The notes below the pieces were generated by a model. The model worked only from the letters and a program-made list of their open reading frames with translations, was not told the origin of the DNA and ran no database searches. Positions 22,345 to 29,572 of a DNA stretch of 40,500 nt are shown here, one piece after another (the first letter of the stretch is position 1; every line of letters begins with the position of its first letter). Position numbers and translations under genes: made by a program. Origin of the DNA: Streptomyces ochraceiscleroticus (GTDB lineage: Bacteria; Actinomycetota; Actinomycetes; Streptomycetales; Streptomycetaceae); the NCBI RefSeq assembly GCF_000720485.1, contig NZ_JOAX01000047.1:1-40500 (forward strand), given 5' to 3'.

Positions 22345-23628
22345 CTATCCGGATGAAGCGGACGCCCGTTCGTCCGCTTCCGGGCGGACCGGGACGGGCC
22401 GGGCGCCGGGTCGCCGCCCGCGCGGGGCGGCGAGGGCGCAGGCGCCCAGCGCCCCCGCCAGGCACACCCCGCCGGCCACCCACAGGCCGCTGCGCGCACC
22501 GGCGGCGCCGGCCAGCCAGCCGGTCAGCAGGGCGCCGACCGGGGTGGTGCCCTGGTAAATGACGGTGTAGAGCGCCATGACGCGGCCGCGGTAGGCGGAC
22601 TCGGTACCGAGCTGGACGCGGTGGTTGGCCGCCTGCGAGAACACGATCATGGCGAAGCCGGTCAGGGCCAGGGACAGCAGCGCGACGGGGAAGGTGGGCG
22701 CCAGCCCGGAAGCGATCTCCGCGACGCCGAAGGCCACCGCGGCGGCCAGCACGACGCGCTGTCGCGGCCGCCCCCGGCGCACGGTGGTGACCAGCGCCGC
22801 CACCAGCGAGCCGGCCGCCATCGCCGCGGTCAGCAGCCCGAAGGTGCCGGCCCCGGTACCGAAGACCGTTCTGGCCAGCAGCGGCAGCGTGACCTGGAAG
22901 TTGAAGCCGACCAGCGCCAGCAGCGCCACCAGCGCGAGCGGCAGCAGCAGGTCGCGCCGCGCGGCGACGTACCGGAGTCCGGCCACGACGCCGCCGCGGG
23001 CCGCCCGGGCGGTGCCCCGGTACAGCTCCTGCGGCCGCATCCGCGCCAGCGCGACCACCGTGCCCAGATAGCTGACGGTGTTGAGCAGCATCACGGCCGG
23101 GGCGCCCCACACGCTGATGAGCGCGCCCGCGGCGGCGGGCCCCAGCACCCGGGCCGTGTTGAAGTACGCGGCGCTCAGCGCCGAGGCGTTCGGCAGCAGT
23201 TCACCGCCGACCATCTCGCTGACGAAGGACATCCGCGCCGGGATCTCCACCGCGTTGACCACGCCCAGGCCCGCGGCGCAGCCGATGATGTGCCAGAGCC
23301 GCAGCTCGCCGCTGAGCGCCGCGGCCGCCAGCAGGCAGGCCAGTACCGCGGAGGCGAGATTGGCCGCCAGCAGCAGCCGGCGCTTGTCGTAGCGGTCCGC
23401 CAGCCGGCCGCCCAGCAGCGTCAGCAGCAGGACGGGCGCGAACTGGGCCGCGGTGACGGCGCTGAGCGCGGCGGCCGAATCCCCGGTCAGCCGCAGCACG
23501 AGCCAGTCCTGCGCGGTGAACATCATCCAGGTGCCGGTCACCGAGGCCAGTTGCCCCAGCGTGAACAGCCGGAAGTTGCGCACCCGCAGCGACGCGGTCA
23601 TGCCGCGCAGTACGGCGCCGCCGCTCAC
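22345..23628 (-). CDS. MFS transporter (EntS/MFS_3-like exporter)
   Basis: 427 residues, 12 predicted helices. SLRVRNFRLFTLGQLASVTGTWMMFTAQDWLVLRLTG and LLTLLGGRLADRYDKRRLLLAANL (motif A) are the signature of the MFS_3 group, which includes enterobactin exporter EntS and macrolide exporters. The GTG at 23628 overlaps the hydrolase stop (GTGA), so coupling is likely; ATG 23601 is an alternative start. The charged tail ends at 22345 and the convergent response regulator ends at 22164. The gap between holds no gene. A GAAGCGGACG/CGTCCGCTTC stem at 22355-22380 lies in the last codons and may terminate the operon. Confidence 0.83.
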   Translation of the reverse strand: MSGGAVLRGMTASLRVRNFRLFTLGQLASVTGTWMMFTAQDWLVLRLTGDSAAALSAVTAAQFAPVLLLTLLGGRLADRYDKRRLLLAANLASAVLACLLAAAALSGELRLWHIIGCAAGLGVVNAVEIPARMSFVSEMVGGELLPNASALSAAYFNTARVLGPAAAGALISVWGAPAVMLLNTVSYLGTVVALARMRPQELYRGTARAARGGVVAGLRYVAARRDLLLPLALVALLALVGFNFQVTLPLLARTVFGTGAGTFGLLTAAMAAGSLVAALVTTVRRGRPRQRVVLAAAVAFGVAEIASGLAPTFPVALLSLALTGFAMIVFSQAANHRVQLGTESAYRGRVMALYTVIYQGTTPVGALLTGWLAGAAGARSGLWVAGGVCLAGALGACALAAPRGRRPGARPVPVRPEADERASASSG

Positions 23629-24536
23629 GGCGCGCCCGCTTCGGCACGCGCCACGCACTCCTCCAGGAACGCCAGGACGCCCAGGTGGTAGCCGCGCGCC
23701 GTCCGCCCCAGGCTGATGTTGTGGCCCGCGCAGGCCAGCCGGTCGACGCGGACGAGGGGCGAGGCCAGCCGCGCCGTCATCGCCTCCACCGTCCACCGGT
23801 CGGACCGCCACCACTGCTCGTGCTCGGCGAAGGTGAAGCGCACCGGCACCCGGACGTCGCGCGCGACCGACGGGTAGGTGCGCGGCCAGCACGGCACGTC
23901 CCGCAGCTCGTTGCGGGGTATCGGGCCCACCAGCGGCTCGGCCATCCGGAAGGTGCCCGGCGGGTAGAGGGCCAGCGGGCCCCAGTGCAGCCGGTGGCTG
24001 CGGCGGCCGACGGGGTCCGCCAGCCGGTCGGAGCCGACGGCCCAGCGGTCGCTGATGCCGGACACGTCGACGCCGAGCAGCCGCTGCCCGCCGGCGTCGC
24101 GGCCGTCCCGGGCCGCGGTCATCAGGGCGAGCTTCCCGCCCATCGAGTGCCCCAGCACGAAGAAGCCGGCGCCCACCGGGTGTTCGCGCGCGTAGCTCTC
24201 CAGGGCCGCCAGGACGTACCCGGCCTGCTCGGCCAGCGGCAGGCCGTCGGGCAGCGCGGCCGCCGAACTCCCGTACCCGGGCCGGTCCAGCGCGAGTGCC
24301 GCGTAGCCGCAGGAGGCCGCGAGGGAGAGCATCGAGGTGGCCGGGTCGGCCCGGCCGTGGAAGTAGCCGGCCCGCATGCCGCCGCCGTGCAGCGCGACGA
24401 GCACAGCGCGCGGCGGGACGCCGGACGGCAGGGCGAGCAGGCCGGACAGGCGCAGCGGGCCCGCTTCGATCTCCACGGCACGGACCGGATCGTCCGGCGG
24501 GGTGGGCGGTGCCTCGGGCGGCAGAAGCTGGGGCAT
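23625..24536 (-). CDS. Alpha/beta hydrolase
   Basis: 303 residues. VLVALHGGGMRAGYFHGRADP contains the oxyanion HGGG (50-53), VLGHSMGG holds the nucleophile S131, and RLACAGHNISLG near the end supplies the catalytic His. The acid is probably in VRFTFAEHEQWW. It is the size of esterases and thioester hydrolases found in polyketide clusters, where they may release, trim or hydrolyse intermediates; the actual substrate is not visible. ATG 24536 is preceded by GGAGTCCCGCC. It is followed by a coupled exporter, and a hairpin (24604-24635) separates it from the small genes upstream. Confidence 0.82.
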   Translation of the reverse strand: MPQLLPPEAPPTPPDDPVRAVEIEAGPLRLSGLLALPSGVPPRAVLVALHGGGMRAGYFHGRADPATSMLSLAASCGYAALALDRPGYGSSAAALPDGLPLAEQAGYVLAALESYAREHPVGAGFFVLGHSMGGKLALMTAARDGRDAGGQRLLGVDVSGISDRWAVGSDRLADPVGRRSHRLHWGPLALYPPGTFRMAEPLVGPIPRNELRDVPCWPRTYPSVARDVRVPVRFTFAEHEQWWRSDRWTVEAMTARLASPLVRVDRLACAGHNISLGRTARGYHLGVLAFLEECVARAEAGAP

Positions 24537-24603
24537 GGCGGGACTCCAAGTCGGGTGGGTGCCCGGCGGTGGCAGGGAACAAGGGTGCGGAGGCGAACGT
24601 GCG

Positions 24604-24635
24604 CGGGCGGGCGCCGGGGAAGCGGCGCCCGCCCG
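24604..24635 (-). terminator. Hairpin between the 43-residue ORF and the hydrolase
   Basis: CGGGCGGGCGCCG (24604-24616) and CGGCGCCCGCCCG (24623-24635) form a perfect 13-bp stem with a 6-base loop, 12 bases after the small ORF stop. It may partly terminate the leftward biosynthetic transcript. Confidence 0.6.
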
Positions 24636-24647
24636 GGATGCGGCCGG

Positions 24648-24779
24648 TCAGTCCGTACCGCGGATGATGTGCGGTTCGGCGTCGAAGTCGTCCTCGGCCT
24701 CGAGCGGCGGCAGTTGCCACCCGGCCCGTGGCGGGCCGCTGTCCTCGACGGTGCCGGGGGCTTCCTGTGTCACGGTCAC
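24648..24779 (-). CDS. Small ORF, 43-residue acidic peptide of unknown role
   Basis: Reading GTG at 24779 gives MTVTQEAPGTVEDSGPPRAG, then WQLPPLEAEDDFDAEPHIIRGTD and stop. The ribosome site GAGGAGGAAACACC is among the strongest in the window, with good spacing. Third positions are G/C biased. The peptide is acidic (EAEDDFDAE) with a single Trp and no Cys, Ser-rich or membrane segment. It lies 27 bases after the carboxylase epsilon gene in the same direction. It could be a further small carboxylase-associated protein, a regulatory peptide or a precursor; I do not recognise it. Confidence 0.6.
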   Translation of the reverse strand: MTVTQEAPGTVEDSGPPRAGWQLPPLEAEDDFDAEPHIIRGTD

Positions 24780-24806
24780 GGTGTTTCCTCCTCGTACGGC
24801 ACGGCG

Positions 24807-25013
24807 CTACGCGGCCAGTTCCTGCCAGCTGCGCGGGCCGGGTCCGCGCTCGGCGCGCTCCAGCCGTCGCCAGCGCGCGGTGACGGGCCGGAGCGGCGCG
24901 GGCTCTTCGGGAGCGGCGGCCATGACCCTGAGCAGGACGGCGGTGACGGCCGCCAGCTCCTCGGGGGTGGGCGAGCCCTTCTCCACACGGATCACGTCGC
25001 GTGCTTCGCTCAC
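24807..25013 (-). CDS. accE: Acyl-CoA carboxylase epsilon subunit
   Basis: 68 residues: VIRVEKGSPTPEELAAVTAVLLRVMAA, then APLRPVTARWRRLERAERGPGPRSWQ. The 'IRV.KG.PTPEELAA..AVL' start and the Trp/Arg-rich end ('W....R.......P..W') define actinobacterial epsilon subunits (AccE/PccE), which bind the carboxyltransferase beta subunit and raise its activity. GTG 25013 has the SD AAGGAGT, which overlaps the stop of the beta-subunit gene 10 bases upstream, so the two are coupled. Confidence 0.88.
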   Translation of the reverse strand: MSEARDVIRVEKGSPTPEELAAVTAVLLRVMAAAPEEPAPLRPVTARWRRLERAERGPGPRSWQELAA

Positions 25014-25023
25014 TCGGTACTCC

Positions 25024-26604
25024 TTACTGGGGCGGGTTGCCGTGCTTGCGGGAGGGCAGGCCGGCGTGCTTGCTGCGCAGCATCGCCAGCGACCGGGCGA
25101 TGACCTGGCGCGTGCTGCGCGGGTCGATGACGTCGTCCACCAGGCCGCGCTCGGCGGCGTAGTAGGGGTGCATCAGCTCCTCGCGGTACTCGCGGATCTT
25201 CTGGGCGCGGGTCTCCTCCGGGTCGGCGGAGGCGGCGATCTCCCGGCGGAAGATGACGTTGGCCGCGCCCTCGGCGCCCATCACGGCGATCTCGTTGCTC
25301 GGCCAGGCGAGCGCGAGGTCGGTGCCGATCGAGCGGGAGTCCATGACGATGTACGCGCCGCCGTACGCCTTGCGCAGCACCAGGGAGATCCGCGGGACCG
25401 TGGCGTTGCAGTACGCGTACAGCAGCTTGGCGCCGCGCCGGATGATGCCGTTGTGCTCCTGGTCGACGCCGGGCAGGAAGCCGGGCACGTCCACGAGCGT
25501 GACGAGCGGGATGTTGAAGGCGTCGCAGAACTGCACGAAGCGCGCCGCCTTCTCGCTGGCCTCGATGTCCAGCACGCCGGCGAAGTGGGCGGGCTGGTTG
25601 GCGACGATGCCGGCCACCTCGCCGTCGAAGCGGGTCAGGGCGCAGACGATGTTGCCCGCCCACCCCGGGTGCACCTCGAAGTACTCGCCGTCGTCGGCGA
25701 TCTCCTCGATCACGGCGCGGATGTCGTACGTGCGGCCCGGCTCGGCGGGGACCACGTCCAGCAGGTCCTCGCAGGAGCGGTCGACGGGGTCCGTGGCCGG
25801 TGCGGAGGGCGGCAGTTCGCGGTTGTTGGAGGGCAGCAGCGAGAGCAGGTAGCGGACCTCTTCGAGGCAGGTCCGCTCGTCGTCGTACGCGAAGTGGGCC
25901 ACGCCGGAGGTCTCGGCGTGCACATCCGCGCCGCCCAGCCCGTTCTGGGTGATCTCCTCGCCGGTCACCGCGCGGACCACGTCCGGGCCGGTGATGAACA
26001 TCTGCGAGGTGTCGCGGACCATGAAGACGAAGTCGGTCAGGGCCGGCGAGTAGGCCGCGCCGCCGGCGCAGGGGCCCAGCATGACGCTGATCTGCGGGAT
26101 GACGCCGCTCGCCTTGGTGTTGCGCTGGAAGATGCCGCCGTATCCGGCGAGCGCGGAGACGCCTTCCTGGATACGGGCGCCGGCGCCGTCGTTCAGCGAC
26201 ACCAGCGGCGCACCGGCCTGGAGGGCCATGTCCATGATCTTGTGGATCTTCTGCGCGTGGGCCTCGCCCAGCGCGCCGCCGAAGATCCGGAAGTCGTGCG
26301 CGTAGACGAAGACGGTACGGCCGTGCACGGTGCCCCAGCCGGTGATCACACCGTCGGTGTAGGGCCGCTTGTCCTCCAGGCCGAAGCCGGTCGCGCGGTG
26401 CCGTCGCAGCGGCTCGACCTCCGTGAACGAACCCTCGTCCAGGAGCAGTTCGATGCGTTCGTGCGCGGTGAGCTTGCCCCGGGCGTGCTGCCGCTCGGTG
26501 GCGGCCGGATCCGGCCCCTGGCGGGCCATCTCCTTGAGCGTTTCCAGCTCCGCCAGGTGGGCCTCGGGCGGCAGCACGGTCGGGGTGACATCGGTGACGG
26601 TCAC
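25024..26604 (-). CDS. accB: Acyl-CoA carboxylase beta subunit (carboxyltransferase)
   Basis: 526 residues, full length for the AccB/PccB family. RQHARGKLTAHERIELLLDEGSF, SLNDGAGARIQEGVSALAGYGGIF (first oxyanion region) and VDVPGFLPGVDQEHNGIIRRGAKLLYAYCNATVPRISLVLRKAYGGAY (second) are all present. In Streptomyces the residue after GGAY tunes substrate: Asp in propionyl-specific PccB, Ile in AccB (established from S. coelicolor mutants). Here it is Ile419, favouring acetyl- plus propionyl-CoA use, and so malonyl-CoA supply for the polyketide synthase. GTG 26604 has AGGAGATCTCA upstream. The biotin-bearing alpha chain appears to be the gene at the right edge. Confidence 0.93.
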   Translation of the reverse strand: MTVTDVTPTVLPPEAHLAELETLKEMARQGPDPAATERQHARGKLTAHERIELLLDEGSFTEVEPLRRHRATGFGLEDKRPYTDGVITGWGTVHGRTVFVYAHDFRIFGGALGEAHAQKIHKIMDMALQAGAPLVSLNDGAGARIQEGVSALAGYGGIFQRNTKASGVIPQISVMLGPCAGGAAYSPALTDFVFMVRDTSQMFITGPDVVRAVTGEEITQNGLGGADVHAETSGVAHFAYDDERTCLEEVRYLLSLLPSNNRELPPSAPATDPVDRSCEDLLDVVPAEPGRTYDIRAVIEEIADDGEYFEVHPGWAGNIVCALTRFDGEVAGIVANQPAHFAGVLDIEASEKAARFVQFCDAFNIPLVTLVDVPGFLPGVDQEHNGIIRRGAKLLYAYCNATVPRISLVLRKAYGGAYIVMDSRSIGTDLALAWPSNEIAVMGAEGAANVIFRREIAASADPEETRAQKIREYREELMHPYYAAERGLVDDVIDPRSTRQVIARSLAMLRSKHAGLPSRKHGNPPQ

Positions 26605-26655
26605 TGAGATCTCCTCTTGCGGGTCGGTGGGGTACGTCTGCCGCGGCCGCGCCGG

Positions 26656-27402
26656 TCAGGCGGCGGGCTGCAGGGCCGGGGTGCCGGTGGTGGCCGGCAC
26701 GGACGCGCCGCCGGGCAGCAGTACGGCGGTGGGCAGCCGGTGCACGGCGCGGGGCGCCCCGGCCACGCCCCGGTAGGCGACGGCACCGTCGTGGTGCGGG
26801 CCGCAGTCGATGTCCAGGACGGACCAGCCCGGCGGGCGCCGCGGGACGTCGGCGCCGAGGTAGTCGGCGGCCGGCGAGCGGCTGAGCCCGGTGCCCAGAG
26901 CCTTGAGGTACGCCTCCTTGCGCGTCCAGACGCGGCCGAAGGCGGCGCAGTGCCCGGGCGGCGGCACCTCCTCGATCTCGGCGCGTTCCGCCGGGTGGAG
27001 CGAGGGGGTGCACACCTCGACGGTGCCGGGGCGCGGCCGGCGCTCCACGTCGGCGCCGACGGTCTCGGAGGCGACGGCGACGAGCACCATGCCGCTGCTG
27101 TGCGAGAGCGAGAAGTGCAGCGGCGGGTCGGGGTGGGCCACGGCGGGGCGCCCGTGCGGGTCGCCGCAGCCGGGACACGGTTCGCGGACGAACGGCACCT
27201 GTTCCGGGGCGAGTCCGAGGTAGTGGCCGAGGACCCGGCGCAGGGCGATGTGTGCCGAGGCGTACAGCACGCCGTCGTGGGGCCGGGTGAAGGAGCGGCG
27301 GCGGGCCTCCTCGCGCGCGTCCAGTTCCGAGGTGTCGAGCAGCGGTCCGAGCTGGTCGGGGCGGGGCAGGCGGAGCAGCCAGGCGTCGAGGAAACCGTTC
27401 AT
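26656..27402 (-). CDS. Sfp-type 4'-phosphopantetheinyl transferase
   Basis: 248 residues. PLHFSLSHSSGMVLVAVASETVGADVE holds the first magnesium motif (GADVE, D118/E120) and VWTRKEAYLKALG (159-170) the second (W-x-x-K-E-A). The enzyme moves phosphopantetheine from CoA to a carrier-protein serine. CPGCG near residue 78 is the usual cysteine/glycine loop of this subgroup. A C-terminal tail past 215 is Pro/Ala-rich. The ATG at 27402 overlaps the stop of the preceding carrier-protein gene by 4 bases (ATGA), which suggests that gene is one of its targets. JadM in the jadomycin cluster plays the same role. Confidence 0.9.
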   Translation of the reverse strand: MNGFLDAWLLRLPRPDQLGPLLDTSELDAREEARRRSFTRPHDGVLYASAHIALRRVLGHYLGLAPEQVPFVREPCPGCGDPHGRPAVAHPDPPLHFSLSHSSGMVLVAVASETVGADVERRPRPGTVEVCTPSLHPAERAEIEEVPPPGHCAAFGRVWTRKEAYLKALGTGLSRSPAADYLGADVPRRPPGWSVLDIDCGPHHDGAVAYRGVAGAPRAVHRLPTAVLLPGGASVPATTGTPALQPAA

Positions 27403-27866
27403 GCGTGCTGCCTGACGCGGTGGCCGTGACCGTTGCCGTGGCCGTCGGGGCCGAGCTGTCCGGCGAGGCAGTCGATGAGCTCCTGGGCGCTGTTGGCCAG
27501 GAGCAGCATCTGGAGGTTCACCTCCACCTCCAGCGCGCGTTCGATGCGGTTCTGGAGCTGGAGGCCGGCGACGGAGCCGACGCCGAGGCTGTTCATCGTG
27601 CGGCCGGAGACGTCGATGTCACGCGGGGCCACGAGAAGGACGCGGGCGAGTTCCCGGCGGACGTACGCGTCGATGATGCGGGTGCGTTCTTCGAGGGACA
27701 GCGTGACCATCACGGACCGGCCGGGCACCGCGACCTCCGGCCCGAGCAGCGAGTCGTCGGCGTCGTCGTCGAACTCCCAGCCGTCGACGTCCCAGGCATC
27801 GACGTCCCAGGCGTCGATGTCCCAGGCGTCGACGTCCCAGGCCATACGGCTGTCTTGGACAGTCAT
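27399..27866 (-). CDS. Unusual carrier protein with N-terminal Trp-Asp repeat
   Basis: 155 residues. Residues 9-33 are five five-residue repeats, AWDVD-AWDID-AWDVD-AWDVD-GWEFD, followed by an acidic DDDADDS. Residues about 55-140 match a phosphopantetheine-binding carrier fold: EERTRIIDAYVRRELARVLLVAPRDIDVSGRT, MNSLGVGSVAGLQLQNRIERALEVEVN, then AQELIDCLAGQL. The attachment serine S98 is kept, but the usual D-S-L is G-S-V. The tail is Gly/His-rich (GPDGHGNGHGHRVRQHA). It is separate from the cluster's standard ACP at 33740. ATG 27866 has GAAGGAATCC upstream. It is translationally coupled to the PPTase gene. Possible roles: starter or tailoring carrier, or a decoy; unknown. Confidence 0.7.
   Translation of the reverse strand: MTVQDSRMAWDVDAWDIDAWDVDAWDVDGWEFDDDADDSLLGPEVAVPGRSVMVTLSLEERTRIIDAYVRRELARVLLVAPRDIDVSGRTMNSLGVGSVAGLQLQNRIERALEVEVNLQMLLLANSAQELIDCLAGQLGPDGHGNGHGHRVRQHA
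27768..27842 (-). repeat. 15-bp tandem repeats coding for the Trp-Asp motif
   Basis: Five units of 15 bases (minus-strand GCCTGGGACGTCGAC and variants). The first four differ only at single bases (ATC for GTC, GAT for GAC), and the last is more diverged (GGC TGG GAG TTC GAC). Near identity at silent positions points to recent slippage expansion. Confidence 0.85.
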
Positions 27867-27909
27867 CCGGATTCCTTCGGTGAGTGGCGGACGGTGGTGG
27901 GAAGTGCTA

Positions 27910-28072
27910 GGGCGTGTCTTTTGGATCAGCCCGGATCAGGTCGCGGCGTCTGGTGCGGTGCATCGCAAGGCGGAGCGTTGCCCTCGTACCGGGTTGTACG
28001 TGGGCAATGCGACAACGCGGCGAGGTGCCGTGCCAGGCGTCGCGGCCCCGGGATGATCCGAAAGACGCGCCC
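27910..28072. mobile_element. MITE-like palindromic element, 163 bp
   Basis: Left end GGGCGTGTCTTTTGGATCA (27910-27928). The right end, read in complement, is GGGCGCGTCTTTCGGATCA (28072-28054), 17 of 19 identical. The inside is largely self-complementary, with the centre near GCGTTGCCC/GGGCAATGC and outer GGCGTCTGGTGC/GTGCCAGGCGTC arms, so it can fold end to end. CTA precedes the left end; the right side has a decayed TGG. No transposase frame fits. I recall elements with these ends scattered in Streptomyces genomes. It supplies the 3' end of the MFS gene at 27926. Confidence 0.75.
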
Positions 28073-29458
28073 TGGGCCCGCCAGTGCCGTGACCACGCCG
28101 AGCAGGCCGACGGCGGCGACGAGCAGATGGGCGGAGCGGTGGTCCGGCGTTCCGGTGCCGGTCGTCAGCAGCGCCGCGGCCAGCGCCGGCATGAGCGCGG
28201 CACCGGCCTGGACGGCCGTCTGGTACGCCGCGCCCGCGACGGCTTTCTCGCTGCCGGCCGCCTCGGAGACGGCCTGGGTGTTCAGGGCGGTGAAGGCCAG
28301 CACGAAGCCCGCGCCCACCAGGAGGAGGCTGGGCAGCAGCCCGGTGACGTACGAGGTGTTCTCCCGCAGCAGCAGGAGGTACCCGGCGAACGCGGCGAGG
28401 GAGCCGAGGGCGATGAGCGGCCGGGCCCCGAAGCGCTCGACCATCGCCCCGGAGTGCAGGGCGGTCAGGGCGAGCGGCAGGCTCGCGGGCAGGAAGGCCA
28501 GCGCGGTCTGCAGGGGGCTGCGGCCGAGCTCGTCCTGGAGCTGCAGCGTGGCGATGAACAGCATGCCCAGGTAGGACCCGTTGAGGCAGGCGGCGCCCAG
28601 CGCCGACCGGCGCAGCGCGGCGCTGGCGCGTACGGAGGCGGGCAGTATCGGAGCCGCCGAGCGACGTTCCCGTACCACCAGCAGAGCGAAGAGGACCACG
28701 GCCGTCAGCAGCAGTCCGGCCGTGCGCGGGCCGGTCCAGCCGTCGGTGGGTACGTGGGCGATCCCGCCGACCAGGGCCGCCGTGCCCGCGGTCAGGAGCA
28801 GTACCCGCGCCAGGGGCAGCGGCTGCCGCGCCGCCCCGGCAGCTCCTTCCCCGGGCTCCTGTGCGGGGATGAGCCGCAGCCCCGCGACGAACAGTACGGC
28901 CACCACCGGCGCGGGGAAGGCCAGGGTGTAGCGCCAGTCCCAGCCGGTCAGCAGCCCGGAGAGCAGCAGTCCCGTGGCGAAGCCGCTGGCCCCGAAGAGC
29001 GTGTACACGGAGATCGCGCGCCGCCGCACCGGGCCTTCGGGGAAGACGGACATGATGATGGCCAGCCCCATCGGCGCCGTCAGCGCGGCGCAGCCGCCCT
29101 TGACGAAGCGGGTGGCCACCAGCAGTACCGGATCGGTGGCGATGCCCGCGACGAGGGACGCGACGGCGAAGACGGCCAGCGCGGTCAGGTAGAGCCGCCG
29201 CCTGCCCCAGCGGGCGGCCAGCCGCGGTCCGAGCAGCAGCAGACCGGCGAAGCCCAGGGCGAAACCGCTCATGGTCCACTGCGTTCCGGCCGGCGCCAGG
29301 TGCAGGTCGGCGCCGATGGCGGGCGCCGCCACGACCAGTACGGACACCTCCAGGGCGTCGATGAGCATATTGCCGGCGAGGACGGTCAGCAGGCCCCACG
29401 GCCGGGTGCCGGCGGCGGCCGCGGCGGGGCGGGGCACGGAAGGAGTCGTAGACGTCAT
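27926..29458 (-). CDS. DHA2-type MFS exporter, C-terminus read through a MITE
   Basis: 510 residues with about 14 helices: MLIDALEVSVLVVAAPAIGADLHLAPAGTQWTMSGFALGFAGLLLLGPRLAARWGRRRLYL includes the DHA2 start and motif A (GPRLAARWGRRR). It is probably the pump for the polyketide product, in the position of urdJ-like transporter genes. The last ~48 residues (from RVFRIIPGPRRLARHL to the stop) lie within the MITE (27910-28072) and are hydrophilic with cysteines, unlike the rest. The native protein probably ended near VVTALAGPG. ATG 29458 has GGGAAGACC upstream. It is 59 bases from the carrier-protein gene. Confidence 0.85.
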   Translation of the reverse strand: MTSTTPSVPRPAAAAAGTRPWGLLTVLAGNMLIDALEVSVLVVAAPAIGADLHLAPAGTQWTMSGFALGFAGLLLLGPRLAARWGRRRLYLTALAVFAVASLVAGIATDPVLLVATRFVKGGCAALTAPMGLAIIMSVFPEGPVRRRAISVYTLFGASGFATGLLLSGLLTGWDWRYTLAFPAPVVAVLFVAGLRLIPAQEPGEGAAGAARQPLPLARVLLLTAGTAALVGGIAHVPTDGWTGPRTAGLLLTAVVLFALLVVRERRSAAPILPASVRASAALRRSALGAACLNGSYLGMLFIATLQLQDELGRSPLQTALAFLPASLPLALTALHSGAMVERFGARPLIALGSLAAFAGYLLLLRENTSYVTGLLPSLLLVGAGFVLAFTALNTQAVSEAAGSEKAVAGAAYQTAVQAGAALMPALAAALLTTGTGTPDHRSAHLLVAAVGLLGVVTALAGPGRVFRIIPGPRRLARHLAALSHCPRTTRYEGNAPPCDAPHQTPRPDPG

Positions 29459-29503
29459 GGTGGTCTTCCCGGTGGGAGAGGTGGCTGGTCCTGGGGGGGC
29501 GGG

Positions 29504-29539
29504 CGCGGGGTCCGGACGTCCGGGTGTCCGGACCCCGCG
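29504..29539 (-). terminator. Hairpin between the oxygenase-reductase gene and the exporter
   Basis: CGCGGGGTCCGGAC (29504-29517) and GTCCGGACCCCGCG (29526-29539) form a perfect 14-bp stem with an 8-base loop, 33 bases past the stop at 29573. It probably ends or attenuates the main biosynthetic transcript before the exporter gene. Confidence 0.65.
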
Positions 29540-29572
29540 GCCGAAGAGGGCGGCCGCGCCGGCCCGTCCGGT

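Noticed and set aside
22112..22558. Plus-strand frame after the response regulator
   Set aside because: Arg/Pro/Ala-rich with no domain, overlapping the exporter antisense; only a weak SD. Not supported as a gene.
22345..24720. Apparent fusion reading of exporter with an upstream 370-codon extension
   Set aside because: The extension is the wrong frame of the alpha/beta hydrolase, whose own frame has GHSMGG and an SD. The exporter start at 23628 with GTGA overlap explains the data.
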